DNA of 5,513 nt, from NCBI GenBank assembly GCA_027016355.1, contig JALWAF010000187.1, forward strand, positions 1-5,513, in the 5' to 3' direction. Origin of the DNA: Candidatus Moraniibacteriota bacterium. GTDB lineage: Bacteria; Patescibacteriota; Minisyncoccia; Moranbacterales; GCA-2747515. Shown here one piece after another: positions 1 through 5,513 of this stretch. The stretch's first letter is position 1. The number at the start of each line of letters is the position of its first letter. The translations under genes were made by a program, and so were the position numbers. Under the pieces are notes generated by a model. It saw only the letters and a program-made list of their open reading frames with translations, had not been told where the DNA came from and did no database searches.

Positions 1-768
1 CGGTTTATTATTTTGGAGTACACTGGTACAAACCCACGACAAAAACCAATATGTCTAGTCGGAAAAGGTGTAACATTTGATACTGGTGGAATTGACACAA
101 AGCCACATCCATATGCACTTGATATGATGATGGATATGAGTGGTGGTGCAGCAACAGTCGCAACAATTATTACTGCAGCAAAACTAAAACTCAAAAAAAA
201 TATCGTTGTACTTATACCGGCAGTTGAAAATATGCCAGGAGGTGGCAGTTTTAAACCAGGTGATATTGTAAAAATGATGGATGGCACACATGTAGAAATT
301 GGTCATACTGATGCTGAGGGGCGACTTATACTTGCTGATGCACTGACATATGCAAAAATGTACAAACCACATACAGTTATAGATGTGGCGACATTGACTA
401 GTGCGGCATTAGTAGCTTTGGGTGAACGGGCGAGTGCAATTTTTACAGATGATGATGATTTGGCACAAAAAACATTAGAAACAGCAGAATCAGTGGGTGA
501 TTATGCGTGGCGATTGCCACTTTGGGATGAATATAGTGTAGAAATTGCAGGAAATGTAGGAGATATTTCAAACATTCGTACCAAAGGTCAGCCTGGATAT
601 GGCGGAGCGATTACTGCAGCGGCATTTCTAAAACATTTTGCAAAAGAACACAAACAATGGATGCACATTGATATTGTACCGACAATGACAGCAGTATTTG
701 ATGAACAACTTGCAAAAGGCGCGAAAGGCACACCTGTGCGATTACTTGTAGGATTATTGGAAAAGTAA
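1..768 (+). CDS. pepA: M17 leucyl aminopeptidase, C-terminal catalytic part (5' end outside window)
   Basis: Cytosolic metallo-exopeptidase that removes N-terminal residues from peptides using two divalent metal ions. The frame is open from base 1, and the first codons (FIILEYTG) already match the family, so the TTG at 13 is not the start; the gene is cut by the window edge. The 255 visible codons hold almost the whole catalytic domain; the N-terminal domain, probably about 200 residues, is missing. Counting codons from base 1, expected metal and catalytic residues are K22, D27, K34, D45, D104, E106 and R108, spaced exactly as Lys250, Asp255, Lys262, Asp273, Asp332, Glu334 and Arg336 of bovine lens aminopeptidase. 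The usual NTDAEGRL signature reads HTDAEGRL. The C-terminus (HIDIVPTMTAVF, then GTPVRLL) departs from the Escherichia coli 'HLDIAGTAW' form but keeps the fold-closing segment. It ends in TAA, 21 bases before a terminator stem. Family assignment is firm; substrate preference cannot be read. Confidence 0.95.
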   Translation, partial: RFIILEYTGTNPRQKPICLVGKGVTFDTGGIDTKPHPYALDMMMDMSGGAATVATIITAAKLKLKKNIVVLIPAVENMPGGGSFKPGDIVKMMDGTHVEIGHTDAEGRLILADALTYAKMYKPHTVIDVATLTSAALVALGERASAIFTDDDDLAQKTLETAESVGDYAWRLPLWDEYSVEIAGNVGDISNIRTKGQPGYGGAITAAAFLKHFAKEHKQWMHIDIVPTMTAVFDEQLAKGAKGTPVRLLVGLLEK

Positions 769-789
769 TATTACTTTTTATATATTTAG

Positions 790-831
790 ATAATAACTGA
801 ATGGCTATTTGCAATTCAGTTATTATTTTTT
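790..831 (+). terminator. Intrinsic terminator after the aminopeptidase gene
   Basis: A perfect 13-bp stem pairs ATAATAACTGAAT (790-802) with ATTCAGTTATTAT (814-826) around an 11-base loop, which can close further by two G-C pairs (804-805 with 811-812). A run of six T ends the structure at 826-831. The stem is AT-rich and so weaker than average, but the stem plus T-tract just after a stop codon fits rho-independent termination. No comparable T-tract lies on the other side for the minus strand. It separates the aminopeptidase gene transcriptionally from uvrA. Confidence 0.75.
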
Positions 832-838
832 GTTAATC

Positions 839-867
839 TTGAAAAATAAGGATGTTTGATGTATACT
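839..867 (+). promoter_or_regulatory. Sigma70-type promoter of uvrA
   Basis: A TTGAAA -35 box (839-844; one mismatch to TTGACA) and a TATACT -10 box (862-867; one mismatch to TATAAT) are separated by exactly 17 bp. The terminator ends just upstream. Normal spacing puts the transcript start at about 873-876, giving a leader of only about 2-5 bases before the ATG at 878. I see no LexA box of the CTGT-N8-ACAG or GAAC-N4-GTTC type nearby, so SOS control is not evident. Confidence 0.7.
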
Positions 868-877
868 TGCAAAACTT

Positions 878-3733
878 ATGAATAAAAAGAATCAGAATAA
901 AATTATTATTAAGGGTGCACGTGAGCATAATCTAAAAAACGTGAATTTGACAATTCCGCGGGATGCTTTTGTGGTTTTTACAGGTCTTTCTGGGAGTGGT
1001 AAATCTACCTTAGCCTTCGATACCATATTTGCAGAAGGACAACGCAGATATTTAGAGAGTCTGTCTAGTTATGCTCGGCAATTCTTGGGGCAAATGGACA
1101 AACCAGATGTCGATATGATAGAAGGACTTTCTCCAGCAATTTCTATTGACCAAAAAACTACATCACACAATCCTCGCTCCACAGTGGGGACAGTCACAGA
1201 AGTTCATGATTATTTACGACTTTTATGGTCAAAGATTGGTGTGCCACATTGTCCGAAATGTGGTAAATCAATAGCAGTGTTGTCAACAGATGAAATAGTA
1301 TCTCAAATTGTTGATGGAAAAAATGAAGAAATTGAAATTTGTGCACCTGTTGTTCGTTCTCGTAAAGGCACATATTTGAAATTACTTTCTGATTATTGGG
1401 ACCGTGGATTTCTGGAGGCATATATTGATGGTAAATTATATAGTTTAGATGATGTCACTGCTTTGAAGTTAGATAAACATAAAAAACATGATATTGATAT
1501 TGTGATTGATAGCATGCATGCAACGGAAGAAAATATTTCTCGTATTTTTGAGGCGGTTGAGATATCCTTAAAAATTGCAGATGGATTAGTACAAGTAAGA
1601 AAAGATAATAGTAAAAATATACAAACATTTAATCAAAAATTTGCGTGTCCAGATCATCCAAATATTGAGTTTCCAGAGTTAGAACCACGACTTTTCAGCT
1701 TTAACTCTCCATACGGAGCTTGTAGTGCTTGTGAAGGCTTGGGAACGAAAAAGGAAATTGATTGGAATTTGGCTGTGCCAGATTTAAACAAAACAATAGC
1801 TCAGGGTGGAGTGTTGCCGTGGAGTAATAAAAAATCAAATTCATATTATGGTGCAATTTTTCATGCTGTACTGCAACATTATCACATACCAGATAATAAG
1901 AGACTTTCAGATTTAACTGATAAGCAGTTTGATATTTTGATTTATGGTGATGAAGATCCAGATGAAATTGCAATCAGTCTGCGTAGCAAAAAAGGTAGTA
2001 CTTGGAAATTTAATATCGAGTGGGCAGGCATTGTGGGTTTTTTGGAAGATAGATATAGACGTTCTGAATCAGATGCAGTGCGTAAAGATATAGAACAATA
2101 TATGTCTCGTAAACCTTGTAGTGCTTGCAAAGGCAGTAGATATAAAAAGGAAGTGTCTTGGATAAAAATTGCCCAAAAAAATATAGATGATGTTTCTCAA
2201 ATGACAATTACTGACACTGTAAGGTTTTTTCAGAAGTTAAAATTAAATACTCAGGAGAAAATTATAGGGGATAGAATTATAAAAGAGGTTATTTCAAGGC
2301 TTGAGTTTCTGGACAAAGTTGGGCTTGGATATCTAACACTTTCACGTAGCGCTCACACACTTAGTGGCGGAGAAGCACAGAGGATTAGACTTGCAAGTCA
2401 AATAGGTTCACAACTTGTTGGTGTGCTTTATATACTTGATGAGCCATCTATTGGACTTCATGCAAGAGATAACTCTAAATTACTTGAGACACTTCTGTAT
2501 TTGAGAGATCTGGGCAATACTGTTGTTGTTATAGAACACGATGAAGAAACTATGCGAGCAAGTGATTTTTTGGTAGATATTGGACCAGGCGCAGGTCGTC
2601 GTGGGGGTAAAATTGTAGTAGCAGATACTCCAAAAAATGTTATGAAGCACAAAAAGTCGCTTACAGCGCAGTATCTCCGAGGTGACAAATTTATAGAAAT
2701 TCCAAAGGCAAGAAGAAACATAAAAAATAAAAAAGTTTTAACTCTCAGAGGTGCTCGTGAACATAATCTCAGGGGTATTACAGTTGAATTTCCGCTGGGA
2801 ATGATGACTGTGGTTACAGGAGTATCAGGCAGTGGTAAATCAACCCTAGTAGAGCAAATTCTTTATAAAGCAGTGGCAAATAAACTTATGCGAAGCGTCA
2901 CTAGACCAGGTAAACATAAAGAAATATTAGGACTGGAGTATTTAGATAAGGTAATAATGATAGATCAAAGCCCTATTGGGCGCACACCCAGATCTAACCC
3001 AGCGACTTATACTGGGATGTTTACACCAATTCGCGACTTATTTGCTCAGACAAAATCAGCAAAAGCTCGTGGATATAAGCCCGGACGATTTAGTTTTAAT
3101 GTAAAGGGAGGTAGGTGCGATAATTGTAGTGGTGATGGCTATCTCAAAATTGAAATGCAATTTATGGCAGATGTATTTTTGCCTTGTGATGTGTGTAAGG
3201 GCAAGAGATACAACAGTGAAACATTACAAATTAAATATGCCGGTAAAAACATAGCAGAAGTTCTAGATATGACGGTAAATGAAGCGGTAAATTTCTTCGA
3301 TGCGTATCCTGCAATCTACAATATAGTCAAAACTCTCCAAGACGTGGGATTGGGCTACATTCATTTAGGTCAAAGTGCTACAACCCTCTCAGGTGGAGAA
3401 GCACAACGTGTGAAGTTAGCAACAGAGCTAGCTAAGAAGGCAACAGGCAAAACTCTATATATACTAGATGAGCCTACCACAGGACTGCATTTTGATGATG
3501 TGGTAAAACTTCTAAATGTACTAAATAGACTAGTAGATAAAGGAAATAGTGTAGTGGTAATAGAACACAACATGGATGTAATAAAATCAGCAGATTGGAT
3601 AATAGACATGGGTCCAGAAGGTGGAGTAGGTGGCGGAAAAGTTGTCATAGCAGGAAGTCCAGAAGAAGTTATAAAATATCACAAAGAATCTCACACTGCA
3701 AAATACTTACGAGATGTTTTGAAGAAAAAATAA
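878..3733 (+). CDS. uvrA: UvrABC excinuclease subunit UvrA
   Basis: Damage-sensing ATPase of nucleotide excision repair: as a dimer it scans DNA, binds UvrB, loads it at distorting lesions and then leaves. The 951 residues match the family's usual length (about 940). The first ATPase domain has Walker A GLSGSGKS at 36-43, then a UvrB-binding region near 120-250. Signature LSGGEAQR follows at 495-502, Walker B D521-E522 and switch His554. The second has Walker A GVSGSGKS at 648-655, signature SGGEAQR at 838-844, D864-E865 and His897. The C-terminal zinc finger is the classic C747-x2-C750-x19-C770-x2-C773. The first zinc module reads C257-x2-H260-x21-C282-x2-C285, with His for one Cys; a further CxxC lies at 414-417. 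The ATG at 878 is the only start ahead of the conserved GAREHNLKNV segment, since an in-frame TGA lies at 857. No Shine-Dalgarno sequence precedes it at a usable distance. Two tandem TAA codons end it. uvrB and uvrC are not in the window. Confidence 0.98.
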   Translation: MNKKNQNKIIIKGAREHNLKNVNLTIPRDAFVVFTGLSGSGKSTLAFDTIFAEGQRRYLESLSSYARQFLGQMDKPDVDMIEGLSPAISIDQKTTSHNPRSTVGTVTEVHDYLRLLWSKIGVPHCPKCGKSIAVLSTDEIVSQIVDGKNEEIEICAPVVRSRKGTYLKLLSDYWDRGFLEAYIDGKLYSLDDVTALKLDKHKKHDIDIVIDSMHATEENISRIFEAVEISLKIADGLVQVRKDNSKNIQTFNQKFACPDHPNIEFPELEPRLFSFNSPYGACSACEGLGTKKEIDWNLAVPDLNKTIAQGGVLPWSNKKSNSYYGAIFHAVLQHYHIPDNKRLSDLTDKQFDILIYGDEDPDEIAISLRSKKGSTWKFNIEWAGIVGFLEDRYRRSESDAVRKDIEQYMSRKPCSACKGSRYKKEVSWIKIAQKNIDDVSQMTITDTVRFFQKLKLNTQEKIIGDRIIKEVISRLEFLDKVGLGYLTLSRSAHTLSGGEAQRIRLASQIGSQLVGVLYILDEPSIGLHARDNSKLLETLLYLRDLGNTVVVIEHDEETMRASDFLVDIGPGAGRRGGKIVVADTPKNVMKHKKSLTAQYLRGDKFIEIPKARRNIKNKKVLTLRGAREHNLRGITVEFPLGMMTVVTGVSGSGKSTLVEQILYKAVANKLMRSVTRPGKHKEILGLEYLDKVIMIDQSPIGRTPRSNPATYTGMFTPIRDLFAQTKSAKARGYKPGRFSFNVKGGRCDNCSGDGYLKIEMQFMADVFLPCDVCKGKRYNSETLQIKYAGKNIAEVLDMTVNEAVNFFDAYPAIYNIVKTLQDVGLGYIHLGQSATTLSGGEAQRVKLATELAKKATGKTLYILDEPTTGLHFDDVVKLLNVLNRLVDKGNSVVVIEHNMDVIKSADWIIDMGPEGGVGGGKVVIAGSPEEVIKYHKESHTAKYLRDVLKKK

Positions 3734-3745
3734 TAATTTGCTGTG

Positions 3746-3786
3746 ATTAAGGTCCAACCTTCGGATTCCGAAGGTTGGACCTTAAT
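3746..3786 (+). terminator. Long perfect palindrome after uvrA, probable terminator or mRNA 3'-end hairpin
   Basis: Arms of 20 bp (3746-3765 and 3767-3786) are perfectly complementary around a single central T at 3766; as RNA this gives a stem of about 19 bp with a three-base loop. It starts 12 bases after the first uvrA stop codon, the usual place for a terminator or 3'-end stabilising hairpin. No T-tract follows (the next bases are ATTGGTG), so it does not meet the classic intrinsic definition and could act in both directions or by another mechanism. Each arm contains its own small dyad, AAGGT-CCA-ACCTT on the left and AAGGT-TGG-ACCTT on the right, so it may be a dispersed palindromic repeat rather than a gene-specific terminator. 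Confidence 0.6.
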
Positions 3787-3821
3787 ATTGGTGAATTAAC
3801 TGCATATCTTACTTAAATTAC

Positions 3822-3876
3822 GGTGTCATTTCAAATGATTTATTAATGTAGCTTTTGGTGTCATTTTAGATGATTT
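3822..3876 (+). repeat. Two direct copies of a 20-bp dyad-symmetric element
   Basis: The 20-base unit GGTGTCATTT-YAR-ATGATTT occurs at 3822-3841 and 3857-3876, with 18 of 20 positions identical and a 35-bp period. Each copy contains a 13-base dyad. In the first, TCATTT-C-AAATGA (3826-3838) is perfect. In the second, TCATTTTAGATGA (3861-3873) has one T/G pair in place of T/A, which would remain a wobble pair in RNA. The sequence after each unit does not match its partner, so this is not a simple longer duplication. It lies about 105-160 bp before the ABC-F start codon. It could be a paired operator or a remnant of a dispersed repeat; the sequence does not say which. Confidence 0.55.
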
Positions 3877-3904
3877 GATGCACTTGATTGCATAATAGGT
3901 ATTT

Positions 3905-3964
3905 TTGATGTACCATGAATATTCGAAGGTTAATATATAACTTTCAACTTTATAACTTTATAAA
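3905..3964 (+). promoter_or_regulatory. AT-rich region with weak promoter candidates for the ABC-F gene
   Basis: The hairpin after uvrA suggests that the ABC-F gene has its own promoter, but none is as clear as the uvrA one. Candidate -10 boxes are TAATAT (3931-3936), TATAAC (3951-3956) and TATAAA (3959-3964). The only reasonable -35-like hexamer is TTGATG (3905-3910), 20 bp before the first of these, longer than ideal. A start from TATAAA would leave a leader of about 11 bases. I cannot choose between them. Confidence 0.3.
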
Positions 3965-3976
3965 CTTTCGACTTTT
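3940..3976 (+). repeat. Five-step ACTTT ladder in the ABC-F gene leader
   Basis: ACTTT occurs at 3940, 3947, 3955, 3964 and 3971, with steps of 7, 8, 9 and 7 bases, mostly preceded by A and separated by short C/G- or AT-containing linkers. It ends six bases before the ATG at 3982 and occupies the space where a Shine-Dalgarno sequence would be expected; there is no purine-rich stretch. It may be a slippage-derived repeat, a binding-site array or simple low-complexity sequence. Confidence 0.5.
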
Positions 3977-3981
3977 ATTTT

Positions 3982-5433
3982 ATGGCAAAAAATGATGTGG
4001 CGATTCGCTTTAGCGATGTTGATTTTGAATATGATAATGGAAAGGTGATCTTGAACGAAGCATCTTTTTCTTTGCGTCGTGGATTTAAGGCTGCGCTTAT
4101 GGGACAAAATGGTGCGGGTAAAACTTCACTTTTTAATCTAATAATGGGTAAAACTAAACCCACAACAGGACATATTTATATCGATGAGGGTCAAACTATT
4201 GCGTGTGCTCAGCAGGTAATTCCTCGCCAGCAAATGAAATTAAATATTCGTGAGTTTTTTGATATTTATTTTACAGGTGAAGACTATGATCTGGACAGAA
4301 ATATTGAAGAGGTTATGAAAGCAGTGAATATTGAGTTACCAATGGATAAGCCCCTTAACGCTTTTTCGGGCGGACAACAGGCGAGACTATTACTTGCATC
4401 AGCACTTATTCAAGATCCAGATATTTTACTTTTGGATGAGCCTACAAACAATCTTGATGATGAAGGTGTGGGACACTTACTCACATTTCTCATGATGTAT
4501 GAAAAAACTTGTATTGTGATTTCTCATGATGCAGATTTCCTTAATATGTTTACTGATGGAGTTTTGTATCTAGATGTATTTACGCACAAAATTGAGCAAT
4601 ATGTTGGTGATTATTATGTAGTAGTAGAAGATATCAAAGCTCAGATTGAAAGGGAAAATATGAAAAATGCACAATTTGAGAAGAAAATTAGAGATAATAA
4701 AGAAAAAATGAATTATTTTGCAAACAAGGGTGGTAAAATGCGACTTGTAGCAAAAAAAATGCGTGATGAAATAGCGCAGATGGAAGCAGATAAAGTAGAT
4801 GTGCGTCAGGAGGACAAAACAATTCGTGATTTTACAATCTCTGCTCAAAGTGACTTTGTAGGAAATGTTATTACAATTACGTCAGTTAATGTGATGAAAA
4901 ATCATGAGCCTACAGAAAAGGAGGTAAATATAATTTTAAAAAAAGGAGAGCATTTACTGTTAAAAGGGCCTAATGGAATAGGTAAAACAACACTATTGGA
5001 AAGACTGGCTGAAAATAATACAGAAGGAGCAACGATTTTGGATGGTGTACGAGTGGGGTATTATCGGCAAGATTTTTCAACATTAAATTTTGATGATACT
5101 GTATTTGATGCACTTATAAATGTGATGCAGGTAGAGAGTGAGGAAAAGATGCGTGCAGTTGCAAGTAAATTTTTACTTGGTAAAGATGTGATGGATGCAA
5201 AAATCGGCAGTTTATCAGAAGGACAAAAAGGACTTGTTGCTTTTGCACAATTAGTATTACTTGAGCCAGGTTTACTTATATTAGATGAGCCAACAAATCA
5301 TATAAACTTTCGTCATATACCAGTAATTGCCAAAGCACTCAAAGAATATGAGGGTGCAATGATAGTAGTAAGCCACGTGCAATCATTTCTTGATCAAATT
5401 GGAATTAGTGAAGAATTAGATTTAGGGAAATAA
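3982..5433 (+). CDS. ABC-F family ATPase, probable ribosome-associated translation factor
   Basis: Soluble protein with two ATP-binding cassettes and no membrane segment; ABC-F proteins generally bind the ribosomal E site and act on the peptidyl-transferase centre or P-site tRNA. Cassette 1 is canonical: Walker A GQNGAGKT (41-48), signature SGGQQ (129-133), Walker B with D152-E153, NNLD D-loop ending at D159, and switch His182. A charged linker at about 210-285, with the basic stretch KGGKMRLVAKKMR (249-261), corresponds to the P-site tRNA interaction motif. Cassette 2 keeps Walker A GPNGIGKT (329-336), D435-E436 and His465, but its signature is LSEGQ (411-415), its D-loop reads NHIN (439-442), and Val466 follows the switch His in place of Asp. 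At 483 residues it is short for the family; I see no arm insertion in cassette 1 and no C-terminal extension. ATG 3982 is the only start, since an in-frame TAA lies at 3961; no Shine-Dalgarno sequence is present. Whether it is housekeeping or confers antibiotic resistance cannot be decided. Confidence 0.92.
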   Translation: MAKNDVAIRFSDVDFEYDNGKVILNEASFSLRRGFKAALMGQNGAGKTSLFNLIMGKTKPTTGHIYIDEGQTIACAQQVIPRQQMKLNIREFFDIYFTGEDYDLDRNIEEVMKAVNIELPMDKPLNAFSGGQQARLLLASALIQDPDILLLDEPTNNLDDEGVGHLLTFLMMYEKTCIVISHDADFLNMFTDGVLYLDVFTHKIEQYVGDYYVVVEDIKAQIERENMKNAQFEKKIRDNKEKMNYFANKGGKMRLVAKKMRDEIAQMEADKVDVRQEDKTIRDFTISAQSDFVGNVITITSVNVMKNHEPTEKEVNIILKKGEHLLLKGPNGIGKTTLLERLAENNTEGATILDGVRVGYYRQDFSTLNFDDTVFDALINVMQVESEEKMRAVASKFLLGKDVMDAKIGSLSEGQKGLVAFAQLVLLEPGLLILDEPTNHINFRHIPVIAKALKEYEGAMIVVSHVQSFLDQIGISEELDLGK

Positions 5434-5438
5434 AATAA

Positions 5439-5483
5439 CCCCCTCTGTCCTATCGGACATCTCCCCCTCATGAGGAGGAGAGG
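5439..5483 (+). repeat. REP-like double-hairpin element after the ABC-F gene
   Basis: Six bases after the ABC-F stop codon come two adjacent hairpins. The first is TGTCC-TATC-GGACA (5446-5459). The second is a larger dyad centred between 5470 and 5471, with CTCCCCCTC facing GAGGAGGAG; ten pairs form over 5460-5481 around a minimal loop, with one C/A mismatch (5465/5476). CCTCT (5442-5446) can also pair with AGAGG (5479-5483) to enclose both. The C-rich left half, GGACA block and purine-rich right half resemble a short palindromic repeat I remember from many intergenic regions of unrelated bacteria. There is no T-tract. It may also serve as the ABC-F transcript's 3' hairpin. Confidence 0.6.
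5473..5483 (+). promoter_or_regulatory. Shine-Dalgarno-like purine run formed by the repeat arm
   Basis: The run AGGAGGAGAGG ends nine bases before the ATG at 5493 and offers good matches to the anti-Shine-Dalgarno sequence, unlike the leaders of the two complete genes. The same bases form the right arm of the preceding hairpin, so the site could be masked when that hairpin folds. A perfect TATAAT follows at 5485-5490, but it has no -35 partner and lies too close to the ATG for an ordinary transcript start. Confidence 0.4.
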
Positions 5484-5492
5484 ATATAATTT

Positions 5493-5513
5493 ATGAAAAA
5501 TATTAATCAAAAA
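5493..5513 (+). CDS. Possible start of a downstream gene (7 codons visible)
   Basis: An ATG at 5493 opens a frame reading MKNINQK that continues past the window end. Support comes from the purine-rich Shine-Dalgarno-like run 9 bases upstream, the same orientation as the other genes, and its position after the intergenic hairpins. The peptide is too short for identification; a Lys/Asn-rich start is simply what AT-rich DNA gives. It might not be a gene. Confidence 0.4.

Noticed and set aside
446..462. Tandem GAT codons giving an Asp4 run in the aminopeptidase.
   Set aside because: A short acidic surface run in a variable loop; too short to suggest a functional repeat.
852..885. Small overlapping ORFs before uvrA: ATG 852 (9 codons, its TGA overlapping the uvrA ATG) and ATG 859 (MYTCKTYE, preceded by AAGG at 848-851).
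   Set aside because: Both overlap the predicted -10 box (862-867), so a transcript from this promoter would not include their start codons; they look incidental.
1194..1421. Minus-strand open frames of 60-92 codons opposite all three genes, for example 1194-1421, 3370-3648 and 4570-4848.
   Set aside because: They lie opposite well-conserved coding sequence, have no recognisable motifs or ribosome-binding sites, and their composition is what the reverse complement of the real genes yields.
3846..3851. ATGTAG start-stop minimal ORF inside the spacer, and ATG 3878 with a 5-codon frame (MHLIA).
   Set aside because: Neither has a Shine-Dalgarno sequence or supporting structure; such tiny frames are expected by chance.
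878..5433. uvrA and the ABC-F gene as one operon or a dedicated stress/defence system.
   Set aside because: A 248-bp spacer with a strong palindrome and other structured sequence separates them, and both are common housekeeping families; no functional link is visible.
5485..5490. Perfect TATAAT as a promoter for the ORF at 5493.
   Set aside because: No -35 hexamer or TGn extension at the right spacing, and a normal start point would fall inside the ORF, after its ATG.
1..5513. Alternative genetic code with TGA read as Gly or Trp, known in some Patescibacteria (Gracilibacteria, Absconditabacteria).
   Set aside because: The complete genes contain no in-frame TGA and use TGG for Trp and ordinary GGN for Gly; nothing calls for recoding.

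Overview
This is an AT-rich bacterial stretch (my estimate is roughly one third G+C; not counted exactly) with every gene on the + strand. It holds the 3' part of an M17 leucyl aminopeptidase gene, a complete uvrA, a complete ABC-F ATPase gene and the first few codons of a possible fourth gene. All three visible stop codons are TAA. The reading frames stay intact under the standard bacterial code, so TGA is not recoded here. The protein variants resemble what I remember from Candidate Phyla Radiation (Patescibacteria) proteins: HTDAEGR plus an 'HIDIVP...' C-terminus in the aminopeptidase, a CPDHP zinc-module variant in UvrA, and 'LSEGQKG' and 'DEPTNHINF' in the ABC-F protein. I regard a Patescibacteria origin as likely but unproven, because no search was possible.

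Layout: 1-768 is the aminopeptidase, open at the left edge. Positions 769-877 hold an intrinsic terminator and then a good sigma70-type promoter only about ten bases from the uvrA start codon. Positions 878-3733 are uvrA. Positions 3734-3981 form a gene-free spacer with a perfect 20-bp-arm palindrome, two copies of a short dyad-symmetric repeat 35 bp apart, and a ladder of ACTTT motifs running up to the next start codon. Positions 3982-5433 encode the ABC-F ATPase. Positions 5434-5492 hold a REP-like double-hairpin element whose purine-rich arm reads as a Shine-Dalgarno sequence for an ORF beginning at 5493 and leaving the window.

The genes look like independent housekeeping units rather than one pathway: peptide turnover, nucleotide excision repair, and probably ribosome-associated translation support. 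Palindromic elements and separate promoters lie between them, so an operon is unlikely. I see no phage, CRISPR, toxin-antitoxin or defence module. The unusual material is mainly regulatory and intergenic: probable (near-)leaderless uvrA transcription, SD-less starts of both complete genes, the structured spacer before the ABC-F gene, and the asymmetric second ATPase domain of that protein.
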